Assembly (NCBI RefSeq): GCF_030817535.1
Contig: NZ_JAUSZL010000004.1
Coordinates: 194,683 to 258,682 of the forward strand
Source of the DNA: Streptomyces sp. V3I8
GTDB taxonomy: Bacteria; Actinomycetota; Actinomycetes; Streptomycetales; Streptomycetaceae
DNA length: 64,000 nucleotides
Direction: 5' to 3'
Part shown: positions 19,853 through 43,604 of the stretch, in pieces
How positions within the stretch are numbered: the stretch's first letter is position 1
How the letters are laid out: every line of letters starts with the position of its first letter
Made by a program: the position numbers and the translations under genes
Notes under the pieces: generated by a model
Told to the model about the DNA's origin: nothing
The model's database searches: none
Seen by the model: only the letters and a program-made list of their open reading frames with translations

Positions 19853-21412
19853 TCAGGAGGGGGCGGGCAGGACGGCGGCCTGTTCGCGCAGGGCCTTGCG
19901 GTCGACCTTGCGGTTGGAGTTCAGGGGGAAGTCCTCCACGTGCCGGTAGTGCTTGGGGACCATGCCCTGCGGCAGCAGGGCGCGCAGGGCGGCGGCCAGG
20001 GCGGCGGCGGGGGTGGGCCGGCCGGTGTAGAAGACGACCAGTTCGGTGCCGGCGTCGCCGGTGCGGGCGACGGCGACCGCGTCCTGCACGGAGGGGCAGG
20101 TGCGCACGGCGTGTTCGACCTCGGCCAGTTCCACGCGCCAGCCCTGGATCTGCACCTGGGCGTCGAGGCGGCCGAGGTAGACCAGTTCCCCGCCGGCCAG
20201 CCGCCGCACCCGGTCGCCGGTGCGGTACCAGGTGCGTCCCTCGTGCTGGAGGAAGCGTCCGCGGTCGTGCTCGGGGTCGAGGTAGCCGCTCGTCATCTGT
20301 GGTCCGGTGATGAGCAGTTCGCCCTCGGCGTCGGTGGGCCGGCCGTCCTGGTCGAGCAGCAGGTGCTCGTGTCCTTCGTGGACGGTGCCGATGGGCACCA
20401 GGCCGTTCACGCACAGGGCGGGCGAGGTGCGCGGGGACCAGCGGTGGCCGGTGACGGTGACGGTCAGTTCGGTGGGCCCGTAGATGTTCTCCAGGGTGGA
20501 GGCGGGGGCCGCGGCCTGCCAGTCGGCGGCGTCCTGGTCGCGCAGGGCCTCTCCCGCGAACAGGCTCCAGCGCAGGCCGGGCAGGGCGCCGGGGGCCAGG
20601 GAGCCCGTGCGGCGCAGCAGGGAGATGGTGCTGGGGGTGGAGAACCAGACTGTCATGCGGCGTTCGGCGACGAAGGCGGGCAGGTCGCGGTAGGCCTGCA
20701 GCGGCACCGGGTGCACGGCGCCGCCGGCGCCCCAGGCGCTGAACATGTCGAACATCGCGCAGTCGAAGTTGACGTCGAAGGTCTGGGAGAAGACGTCGTC
20801 GGCGTCGAAGCGGTAGCGCTCGTCGATGAGGCGGAAGTAGTGGGTGGTGCTGCCGTGCGCGATGGGCACGCCCTTGGGCCGGCCGGTGGAGCCGGAGGTG
20901 AACAGGATGTAGGCGCGGTCGCCGGGGGCGACGGGCCGCGGCTCGCGCAGGGCGTCGCGGGGCGCCGCCTGAAGGCGCCGCGCGGTGCCGGCGCCCCGGG
21001 CGGCGAAGGGCGCCAGGACCGGCAGGCCGACGCCGTCGCCGTCGCCCAGGGCCTGCTCCAGGGCGGCAAGGCCCGCGTCGTCGGCGAGGACCGCCGAGAC
21101 GCCCGCGTCCTGCAGCATGCTGCGGGTACGGGCCGCGGGGAAGGCCGGGTGCAGGGGCACCACGGTGGCTCCCGTGTACAGGCCGGCGAGGATGCCGGCG
21201 TACGCCTCCAGGCCCTTGGCGGCCAGCACGCCGATCGCCGCGGGCGGTCCGGCGGGTGAGGCGAGCAGGGTTCCGGCCCACTGCAGGGCCAGTTCGTGCA
21301 GTTCCTCGTAGCTGACCGTCCGCTCCCCCAGGTGCAGGGCCGGGCGCTGCCCGGAGGTGGCGAGCCCGCGCAGGAACCGCGCGTGCAGCGCGTCCTCGAT
21401 CGTCTTCAACAT
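19853..21412 (-). CDS. Stand-alone aminoacyl-adenylating enzyme (VinM/IdnL7-like)
   Basis: A 519-residue adenylation protein: P-loop TSGSTGRPKG (172-181), NFDCA with Asp217 at the alpha-amine binding position, NIYGPTE, YRTGDR and the catalytic Lys in NSNRKVDRKAL. It starts at ATG 21,412 with ggagaaag just upstream; ORFs that begin earlier run through the divergent ACP gene. In related clusters this enzyme attaches an amino acid (L-alanine for VinM) to the beta-aminoacyl-ACP, masking the amine so that the chain cannot cyclise early. The cap is removed later by the peptidase encoded at 25,828. The amino acid used here cannot be read with confidence. It is divergent from the free ACP gene it should act on, with 120 bases between. 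Confidence 0.85.
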   Translation of the reverse strand: MLKTIEDALHARFLRGLATSGQRPALHLGERTVSYEELHELALQWAGTLLASPAGPPAAIGVLAAKGLEAYAGILAGLYTGATVVPLHPAFPAARTRSMLQDAGVSAVLADDAGLAALEQALGDGDGVGLPVLAPFAARGAGTARRLQAAPRDALREPRPVAPGDRAYILFTSGSTGRPKGVPIAHGSTTHYFRLIDERYRFDADDVFSQTFDVNFDCAMFDMFSAWGAGGAVHPVPLQAYRDLPAFVAERRMTVWFSTPSTISLLRRTGSLAPGALPGLRWSLFAGEALRDQDAADWQAAAPASTLENIYGPTELTVTVTGHRWSPRTSPALCVNGLVPIGTVHEGHEHLLLDQDGRPTDAEGELLITGPQMTSGYLDPEHDRGRFLQHEGRTWYRTGDRVRRLAGGELVYLGRLDAQVQIQGWRVELAEVEHAVRTCPSVQDAVAVARTGDAGTELVVFYTGRPTPAAALAAALRALLPQGMVPKHYRHVEDFPLNSNRKVDRKALREQAAVLPAPS

Positions 21413-21532
21413 TCTTTCTCCGAATAAGGGGCGTCGCTGCGTGATTAGGGGGGTGAGGGAGCGGTTTTCCGGCGGCTTCCCGGAATATATTCGTAGGCCA
21501 GTGGACCTATTTTCCCCGGGAAGGAACTGACG
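21413..21532. promoter_or_regulatory. Divergent promoter region with phased TAGGGG-type repeats
   Basis: The gap between the divergent aminoacyl-adenylating and ACP genes. taagggg (21,425-21,431) and ttagggg (21,445-21,451) are exactly 20 bases apart, and an AT-rich patch aatatatt lies at 21,484. The repeats match the type seen before the first PKS gene and the aminomutase. Confidence 0.45.
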
Positions 21533-21784
21533 ATGTGGGACGAGAAGTTCGAGGAGACCCTGCGGAAACATCTTCCGTTTCTCGGCGACGGTGAGGAGCT
21601 GAATGCGGGGGCCGATCTGCGTGATCTGGGTCTGGACTCGCTGGGAACGGTCGAACTGCTGGCCGCTTTGGAAAGCGCGTACGACGTGCGTTTCGTGGAC
21701 GACGCTTTGACGATGGACAATTTCGCGACGCCCGGCACGCTGTGGAACGCGCTGTCGCAGGTGGCCGGCCACCTGGGCGGCTGA
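21533..21784 (+). CDS. Free-standing acyl carrier protein for the starter unit (VinL/IdnL6-like)
   Basis: An 83-residue acyl carrier protein with the phosphopantetheine site [12 protein letters not shown], Ser36. aagga precedes the ATG by seven bases. In this cluster type the free ACP carries the beta-amino acid while it is capped with a second amino acid, then delivers the dipeptidyl group through a dedicated acyltransferase to the loading ACP of the PKS. It is the only plus-strand gene between 18.7 and 62.9 kb, is transcribed alone and is followed by a hairpin. Its sequence is acidic, as expected for a carrier protein that serves several partners. Confidence 0.9.
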   Translation: MWDEKFEETLRKHLPFLGDGEELNAGADLRDLGLDSLGTVELLAALESAYDVRFVDDALTMDNFATPGTLWNALSQVAGHLGG

Positions 21785-21796
21785 GACCGGCCGGGT

Positions 21797-21841
21797 GCGG
21801 CGCGCCCTTCGGTGACGAGCTGTCGCCGAAGGGCGCGCCGC
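21797..21841. terminator. Hairpin terminator between the ACP and acyltransferase genes
   Basis: A perfect 16-base inverted repeat (21,797-21,812 against 21,826-21,841) lies between the convergent ACP and acyltransferase genes, and can serve both strands. Confidence 0.85.
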
Positions 21842-21847
21842 CTGCTG

Positions 21848-22804
21848 TCAGGCGGCGACCGCGGTGCGGCGCGGGAGCATGGCCGTGCGGGGGCTGGCCT
21901 GCACGACGTCGAAGGCGCGGGTGGTCACGCCGACCCGCCCGAAGAGGCTGTCGGGGCCGCACACGTACATCCGGCCGATGTCGAGCCGGTCCTTGAGCGT
22001 GGCCACCACCTGCGGCCAGCGCACCGGCAGCACGTAGCCGTCCAGGAGCATGCGGCGCACCTGCTCACCGGTGCTCAGCACGGCGCCGTCCTGGTCGGCG
22101 ACGACGGGCAGGGTGGGGTCGGCGAAGGTCAGGCCGGCCAGCACCTCGGTGTCGATGCGCTCGCGCAGCGCGCCGAAGGCGCTGCAGTGCATGGGCGGGC
22201 GCATGGTGTAGAGCGGCATGCCGCCCAGCGAGCGCAGCTGCTTCTCCATCCACTCCACGCTGCCGGCGTCGAGGGAGACCATGTAGAAGTCGTCGTCGAT
22301 GTGGCAGGACAGGTCGTGCCACTCGCCGCGGTCGGTGAGTTCGGCGAGCACCTCGTCCAGGCGGGCGCGCGGGGTGCGGGTGAAGGAGAGGGTGACGGCG
22401 TTCTGGTACTCGCGGGAGAAGTAGTCGTTCTCGCAGCGGGCCATCTGCGCGGTCATCCGCACGGCGTCGCTGAAGCCGAGCACGCCGGAGAAGACGGCGG
22501 CCGCCTTGCTGCCGAAGCTGGGTCCGGCGACCGCGTCGGGGCGGATGCCGTACTCCTGCTCGGCCCAGTGCGCCAGCGCGAAGCAGTTGACGAAGAAGGC
22601 GACCTGGGCGTACTCGGTGTAGTCGCCGTCGGCCTCGCGGTAGCGGTCGAACAGGGAGTAGCCCAGCGCCTCGTCCGCGCTCTGCAGGAGGCGGCGGGCG
22701 TGCGGGTTGATCAGCATGAACTTCGCCACGTCCGCGAAGCGGACGGGCGCCATGCCGGGAAAGACGAGCGCGCTGCCAATGTCGGGTTCGGGCTGTGTGG
22801 TCAT
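21848..22804 (-). CDS. Stand-alone acyltransferase moving the starter between ACPs (VinK-like)
   Basis: A 318-residue protein of the malonyltransferase fold, recognised from LVFPGMAP near the N terminus and the nucleophile elbow AGPSFGS (Ser96), where usual PKS acyltransferases have GHSxG. The HAFH-type extender signature is missing, as expected for an enzyme that handles acyl-ACP and not malonyl-CoA. By family (VinK) it transfers the dipeptidyl starter from the free ACP to the loading ACP of the first PKS. The ATG at 22,804 has gaggag about twelve bases upstream. It lies 104 bases downstream of the decarboxylase gene, with three near-copies of ggctcagg in the gap, and is likely in the same operon as the aminomutase. 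Confidence 0.85.
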   Translation of the reverse strand: MTTQPEPDIGSALVFPGMAPVRFADVAKFMLINPHARRLLQSADEALGYSLFDRYREADGDYTEYAQVAFFVNCFALAHWAEQEYGIRPDAVAGPSFGSKAAAVFSGVLGFSDAVRMTAQMARCENDYFSREYQNAVTLSFTRTPRARLDEVLAELTDRGEWHDLSCHIDDDFYMVSLDAGSVEWMEKQLRSLGGMPLYTMRPPMHCSAFGALRERIDTEVLAGLTFADPTLPVVADQDGAVLSTGEQVRRMLLDGYVLPVRWPQVVATLKDRLDIGRMYVCGPDSLFGRVGVTTRAFDVVQASPRTAMLPRRTAVAA

Positions 22805-22908
22805 CTGTGCGGTTCACTCCTCGGCAGAAGGCAGGCGGCAGGAGGCAGGCGGCGGCCGGCGGCCGGGCGCTCGGGCTCAGGACCTCCGGGGCTCAGGACC
22901 TGCGGGGC

Positions 22909-24165
22909 TCAGGGGACGAGCTTGGTGAAGGTCTCCTCGATACGGGTCATGACGTTGCGCACGTGCGGCAGGGCGAGCGGGTCGGCCGCGGCCAGTGACT
23001 GCTCCTGCTGCTGGGCCGTGTCGCCGTAGAGCATGCTGGTGGCGGCCTTGAAGCGCAGGGCGTGCTCGTCGTCGCCCAGGTGGTGGCCGGCCAGCACGAC
23101 GAGGCCGAACTCGTCCAGCAGGTGCTGGTGCAGGGAGAGCGAGTCGTGAACGCCGCGCTGGGCGAGCTCCTCGCGCAGCGGCTCGAAGTCGGGGTAGACG
23201 TAGAAGGCGCCGGTCGGCGGCCGGCACACGGCGCCGTTGGCCACCAGGATGCGGTGCACGTCGCGGGCGATGACGCCGTGCAGCCGGGCGGCCGCGGCCA
23301 GGCGTGCGCGGATCTCGGGGGGTTCGGCGAACGCGTAGGCGGCGACCTCCTGCATGGGGCCGGCCAGGGTGGACCACACCTCGCTGGCCGCGGAGACCAC
23401 CCCCTCGCGGATGCGGCGGCCCCAGGCGTTGGCGGGGAAGCGGGCGCCGCCGATGCGCCAGCCGCCCAGGGCCAGGCTCTTGCTCAGCCCGGTGGTCACG
23501 ACGGTGCGCTCGGGGGCCACCTCGGCCGGGCTGAGCACCTCGGTGGCGGGGTCGTGGACGACGTCGCGGTAGATCTCGTCGGAGACGATCAGCAGGTCCT
23601 CCTCCCGTGCGACGGCGCAGATCTCGCGGATCAGCGCGGGCGGGGCGAGGGTGCCGGTGGGGTTGTCGGGCAGGGTCAGCACCACGATCCGCGGATCGTG
23701 GCCCAGCACCCGGGCGGCGTGGACCGCCTCGCGCAGCGCGGCCGGCTCGGGCACCCCGCCGCACTCCTGGGGGATGTCCACCCCGATGACCTGCTTGCCC
23801 AGGTAGCGGGCCTGGGGGGCGTAGGAGTTCCAGCAGGGCCGCGGCAGCAGCACGTCGCCCTCGACGCTCAGGTGCAGGGCCATCAGCAGCGGCTTGCTGC
23901 CGGGGGCCAGGACCACCTGGTCGGCGTCGGTGGGCATCCGGCGGCGCGAGAAGTAGCCGGCCAGCGCCTCGCGTGCATCCTTGCCGCCCGCGACGGGGCC
24001 GTAGGCGTTGCGGTGCGCTCCCGCCGCCAGCCGCTCCAGCAGGGGGGCGAACGCGGGCAGCCGCGCCTCGCCGAAGCCCAGGTGCACGAGGGACTCCCCC
24101 GCGGCGGTGCGCTCGGCCACCAGCTGGTTGAGCGCGAGATTGGGGGACACGTTCCGGCCTGACAT
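22909..24165 (-). CDS. PLP-dependent fold-type I enzyme, likely beta-glutamate beta-decarboxylase (IdnL3-like)
   Basis: A 418-residue aminotransferase-fold protein with the class I/II pattern: DNPTG (Asn168), SDEIY (Asp196, Tyr199), and TTGLSKSLALGGWR with the PLP Lys229. Taken alone it would be called an aminotransferase. Placed 30 bases after a glutamate-type 2,3-aminomutase, it matches the IdnL3 case, where this fold decarboxylates beta-glutamate to (S)-3-aminobutyrate. It has a very good ribosome site (aaaggag, seven bases before the ATG). The operon order aminomutase, decarboxylase, acyltransferase follows the order of the pathway. An ordinary transaminase role cannot be excluded from sequence alone. 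Confidence 0.8.
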   Translation of the reverse strand: MSGRNVSPNLALNQLVAERTAAGESLVHLGFGEARLPAFAPLLERLAAGAHRNAYGPVAGGKDAREALAGYFSRRRMPTDADQVVLAPGSKPLLMALHLSVEGDVLLPRPCWNSYAPQARYLGKQVIGVDIPQECGGVPEPAALREAVHAARVLGHDPRIVVLTLPDNPTGTLAPPALIREICAVAREEDLLIVSDEIYRDVVHDPATEVLSPAEVAPERTVVTTGLSKSLALGGWRIGGARFPANAWGRRIREGVVSAASEVWSTLAGPMQEVAAYAFAEPPEIRARLAAAARLHGVIARDVHRILVANGAVCRPPTGAFYVYPDFEPLREELAQRGVHDSLSLHQHLLDEFGLVVLAGHHLGDDEHALRFKAATSMLYGDTAQQQEQSLAAADPLALPHVRNVMTRIEETFTKLVP

Positions 24166-24195
24166 GGCCGTCTCCTTTCGGATCCTGCCCGCCGC

Positions 24196-25524
24196 TCAGG
24201 ACCTGGGCGGGCCGCCGTTGATCGCGGCCGCCAGGTCCGGCGGGGTGTCGGGATCCAGCTCGAGGTCGTCCACCCACGCGGCGTCGGGCGAGTAGCGGGC
24301 CCTGAAGGCCCGGCCGACCAGTTCGGGGTTGCGCGCCTGCAGCATCCGCAGCTGGAAGAAGCTCCCCTGCGGGGTGTGCGACACACCGTCCACGGCGACC
24401 TTGCCGGGGGTGGCGGACATGACCGGTCCGCGCACGGTGCGGGCCAGCCCGGGCAGTGCCCGGTAGGCGCTCTGGAAGATCTCCACGGCGTTGGCCAGCG
24501 GGACCTTGAAGTAGCCGTAGGGGCCCGTGTCGCGTTCGACGAACATGTAGTAGGGCACCGAGCCGGCGGCCAGTTCGGCGCGCCACATCTCGTTCCAGGT
24601 CGCGGCGTCGTCGTTGACGTGCGCGATGAGCGGGGCCTGGCAGTAGACCAGGGCGCCGGAGGCGCGGATGCGCGACAGCGCCCGGCGGGCGAGGTCCGTC
24701 TCCAGTTCGCGGGGGTGGCTGAAGTGCGCCATCACCGCCAGGTTGCGGCCGGAGTCCACGACCTTCTCGAACAGTGCCAGCACGTCGTCGGCGTCCTGGT
24801 CGGTGACGAAGCGGTGGGGCCAGTAGGCCACGGACTTGGTGCCGATACGGATGGTGCGCACGCTCTCCACCGCCAGCAGCGGCTCCAGGTGCGAGCGCAG
24901 CCGCTCGGTGGTCATCACCATCGGGTCGCCGCCGGTGACCAGGACGTCGCTGACCTCCGGGTGCCGGCGCAGGTAGCCGATCAGCTCGTCCGGGCTGGAG
25001 GCCGCGAACCGCAGGTCGGCGTCGCCCACGAACTGCGCCCAGCGGAAGCAGTAGGTGCAGTAGCTGTGGCAGGTCTGGCCGTGGCCGGGGAAGTAGAGCA
25101 CCGTCTCGCGGTACTTGTGCTGCATGCCCGCCAGCGAGACGCCTTCCTCGCTGGGCACGTTGAGCTCCCGCTGGCCCGAGGGGTGCGGGTTGAGCTGCGA
25201 GCGGATCTGCGCGACGACCGCCTTCAGCTGCGGTCTCGACTTGCTCGCCAGCGCCTGCGCCACCAGGTTCTCGTCCTCGGCGGTGAGCATGCCCCGCTGC
25301 GGGAAGACCAGCTGGAAGATCGGGTCGTCGGGGATGTTCTGCCAGTCGACGAGCTGGGACAGCACGTACTCGTTCACCCGGAACGGCAGGACCTCGGACA
25401 CCACGCGCACCGTCTCGCGCAGGTCCGCCGGCAGCCCGTACCGCTTGGCGATCTCGTCGATCTGGCGTGGTCCGTGGGCACGGAAACGCACTGTCTCGAA
25501 TGGGCTGAGAGTCAGCTGGGACAT
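24196..25524 (-). CDS. Radical SAM 2,3-aminomutase, probably glutamate 2,3-aminomutase (IdnL4-like)
   Basis: A 442-residue KamA-family enzyme. The [4Fe-4S] motif CHSYCTYC (Cys152, 156, 159) is followed by the SAM-binding GGDP (198-201), and TPGK places the likely PLP Lys at 375. The family moves an alpha-amino group to the beta position; members act on lysine or glutamate. Being beside an IdnL3-like decarboxylase and a beta-amino acid adenylating enzyme, it most likely makes beta-glutamate from L-glutamate, the first step to the 3-aminobutyrate starter. The first gene of its operon, it is preceded by a 303-base gap carrying the phased repeats. Lysine 2,3-aminomutase is the main alternative and would leave the decarboxylase unexplained. 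Confidence 0.85.
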   Translation of the reverse strand: MSQLTLSPFETVRFRAHGPRQIDEIAKRYGLPADLRETVRVVSEVLPFRVNEYVLSQLVDWQNIPDDPIFQLVFPQRGMLTAEDENLVAQALASKSRPQLKAVVAQIRSQLNPHPSGQRELNVPSEEGVSLAGMQHKYRETVLYFPGHGQTCHSYCTYCFRWAQFVGDADLRFAASSPDELIGYLRRHPEVSDVLVTGGDPMVMTTERLRSHLEPLLAVESVRTIRIGTKSVAYWPHRFVTDQDADDVLALFEKVVDSGRNLAVMAHFSHPRELETDLARRALSRIRASGALVYCQAPLIAHVNDDAATWNEMWRAELAAGSVPYYMFVERDTGPYGYFKVPLANAVEIFQSAYRALPGLARTVRGPVMSATPGKVAVDGVSHTPQGSFFQLRMLQARNPELVGRAFRARYSPDAAWVDDLELDPDTPPDLAAAINGGPPRS

Positions 25525-25827
25525 CCGATATTTCCTCCGGTCTTCTGGACCACGGACAATTCCGAAAGCACGGAAAAGTGCCAGAGCTGATGAATTGCTG
25601 GAATGACCGGAACAGCCCGGTCGGAACGGCCCGGTCGGAACGGGGCGTTCACCCTCCGCGCGACTGCGGTCCGAATGTCACTGAATTCCCCGGGTATTCG
25701 AGGAGCGCGCCCTGAAGCTGGAAACAACGGTAGTTCATGCAGGGCCGCAGGAACCCCTAAGGCCACCCCTGCCCTGCCCTTAACCTCCCCTTTCCGCACC
25801 GCAGGGGTCCGGCCCCCGCGCCGCGGG
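25525..25827 (-). promoter_or_regulatory. Intergenic promoter region of the aminomutase operon
   Basis: No gene is seen. It holds a 14-base tandem repeat cccggtcggaacgg (25,616-25,643), and further upstream acccct at 25,753 and 25,765 plus ccctta at 25,777. Read on the minus strand these are AGGGGT boxes 12 bases apart with a TAAGGG beside them, like the regions before the first PKS gene and the flavin oxidoreductase gene. Confidence 0.45.
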
Positions 25828-26739
25828 TCACGAACCCTGCTCCCCCAGCGCGTCCAGGTGGGCGCGCAGCACCTGCAGGAACCGCTCGGGCTCCTCCAGG
25901 TGGGGCATATGGCTGGACTCCTCAAGGACCTCCCAGCGCACGTCGGGGATCAGGTCCAGGAAGGGGCGCACCGTCGCCGGGGTGGCCTCGTCGTGCCCGC
26001 CGGTCAGCACCAGGGTGGGCACCGCCACGTCCGCGCAGTGCTCCACCACCGACCAGTCGCGCAGGGTGCCGATCACATGGAACTCGTTGGGGCCGTTCAT
26101 CGTGTAGTAGACGGTGGGGTCGTTGTAGACCTCCATGAACGAGGCCATGAAGTCCCGCGGCCACGGCGTGAGCCGGCACACGTGCCGCTCGTAGTAGGGC
26201 CGCATGGCATCGAAGTACTCCTGGCTGTCGGTGGTCCCGGCGGCCTCGTGGCGCAGCAGCGTGTCGTTGACGCCCGGCGGCAGCAGGTCGCGCAGCACCT
26301 TCGCCTCCTGCAGCCACAGCGGGTACGACGCCGGCGCGTTCGCCACCACCAGGCCGCGCAGCCCGGCGGGCCGGCGGGCGGCGTGCGCCACGCCGAGCAG
26401 ACCGCCCCAGGACTGGCCGAACAGGAGGTAGTCGTCGGCGATTCCCAGGTGCCGCAGCAGGTTGTCGAGCTCGTCCAGGAAGAGGTCCACGGTCCAGAAG
26501 TCGGCGCCGCGGTCGGGCAGATGGGTGGAACCGCCGTTGCCGATCTGGTCGTAGTGCACGACCGGCCGGCCGTCCTGGGCCAGTGCGGTGAGGTTGAGCA
26601 GGTAGTCGTGCGTGCTGCCCGGGCCGCCGTGCACCACCACCAGGGGGGTCCGGCCGCCGTGCAGGTCGCCGGTGACGCGGAACCAGGTCTGGTGCTCGCC
26701 GAACGGCGCCGTGCCCTTGGCGCTGGGTGCCACATGCAT
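25828..26739 (-). CDS. Proline iminopeptidase-like alpha/beta hydrolase (VinJ-like), removes the capping amino acid
   Basis: A 303-residue alpha/beta hydrolase of the prolyl aminopeptidase group: HGGPG oxyanion loop (37-41), nucleophile in GQSWGG (Ser110), and C-terminal HMPHLEEP with the catalytic His. In vicenistatin-type pathways this peptidase takes off the terminal amino acid from the PKS-bound chain, freeing the amine for macrolactam closure. The start was set at ATG 26,739, which has gggag eight bases upstream; the GTG at 26,748 overlaps that site. It lies 305 bases after the large PKS gene on the same strand, with a hairpin and purine-rich repeats in between, so it may have its own promoter. 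Confidence 0.85.
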   Translation of the reverse strand: MHVAPSAKGTAPFGEHQTWFRVTGDLHGGRTPLVVVHGGPGSTHDYLLNLTALAQDGRPVVHYDQIGNGGSTHLPDRGADFWTVDLFLDELDNLLRHLGIADDYLLFGQSWGGLLGVAHAARRPAGLRGLVVANAPASYPLWLQEAKVLRDLLPPGVNDTLLRHEAAGTTDSQEYFDAMRPYYERHVCRLTPWPRDFMASFMEVYNDPTVYYTMNGPNEFHVIGTLRDWSVVEHCADVAVPTLVLTGGHDEATPATVRPFLDLIPDVRWEVLEESSHMPHLEEPERFLQVLRAHLDALGEQGS

Positions 26740-26778
26740 GTCAGCCACTCCCGGTGGTCGCGGTGAAGATCGGACAAA

Positions 26779-26812
26779 AGATCAAAGAGAAGACCAAAGA
26801 GAAGATCAAGAG
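26779..26812 (-). repeat. Purine-rich 12-base direct repeats upstream of the peptidase gene
   Basis: Three near-copies of agatcaaagaga (26,779, 26,791, 26,803), 40-73 bases upstream of the peptidase start. The tract is AT-rich in a very GC-rich window. It may be an operator or a leader element, or a chance simple repeat. Confidence 0.6.
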
Positions 26813-26828
26813 GGGGCACGGGCCCCGG

Positions 26829-26862
26829 CGGTACGGGTGTGCGGGCGGTACGGGTGTGCGGG
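26829..26862. repeat. Two exact 17-base tandem repeats
   Basis: cggtacgggtgtgcggg occurs twice in tandem and a third, degenerate copy follows to about 26,880. It lies in the 305-base gap between the large PKS gene and the peptidase gene. Function unknown; simple GC-rich repeats of this kind are common in this window's spacers. Confidence 0.6.
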
Positions 26863-26955
26863 TGGTACGGGCAAGTACGGGTGTACGGGCGGTGCGGGTG
26901 GTGGCAGGGGCTGCGGCGTGGTGCGCGGCGGCGGGCCCCGCGCACCGCACGGCGG

Positions 26956-26980
26956 GGCACGGCCCGCCGTGGGCCGTGCC
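26956..26980 (-). terminator. Hairpin after the three-module PKS gene
   Basis: ggcacggccc (26,956-26,965) pairs perfectly with gggccgtgcc (26,971-26,980) around a five-base loop, about 65 bases past the PKS stop codon. Confidence 0.65.
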
Positions 26981-27044
26981 GGGCCGCGGGTCCGTGGCGG
27001 GCCGGGGGTCCGTGGCGGGCCGGGGCCGCGCACGCGCCGCCGGA

Positions 27045-43301
<16,257 letters not shown>

Positions 43302-43604
43302 CTCAGTCTCTCCGAGTCCTGTAATTCGAAAGCCCGGTCTGGTGAGCCGGGAGGGCTGGTCGTACGGGGCCGGGAAGGCTTGTCACGTGCCTGTGCCTGT
43401 GCGCGTACGCAGGTGCGGGTGTGCAGGTGCAGGGGTGGAACTGGTCGAACTGGTGGCGCTGGTGGAGCCGGTGGCGCTGGTGGCAGGGGGGCCGGGGCCG
43501 CGGGGGCGGTGCGGGGGTCCGGGTTCCTGCGGGCGACCGCGGCCCCGCCCTGCGGTGGCCGGGCGAAGGCGGGGACGCGAGGGGGGCGGACGGGTGGGTG
43601 GGGG
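43302..43604. other. Intergenic spacer between PKS genes, no gene seen
   Basis: 303 bases of GC-rich spacer with short repeats (tgcctg, tgcaggtg, ctggtggcg). Only the ribosome site of the downstream PKS gene is recognisable. No terminator-like hairpin stands out. Confidence 0.6.

Noticed and set aside
19853..21412. The aminoacyl-adenylating gene as a fragment of a nonribosomal peptide synthetase
   Set aside because: It has complete N- and C-terminal parts of a stand-alone adenylation protein, no fused carrier or condensation domain, and sits beside a free ACP.
22909..24165. Calling this gene simply an aminotransferase
   Set aside because: The fold fits, but the operon with a glutamate-type aminomutase makes a beta-glutamate decarboxylase role more likely; an amino-transfer role would leave the 3-aminobutyrate route incomplete.
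26740..26748. GTG at 26,748 as start of the peptidase gene
   Set aside because: The gggag ribosome site overlaps this codon and fits the ATG at 26,739 instead.
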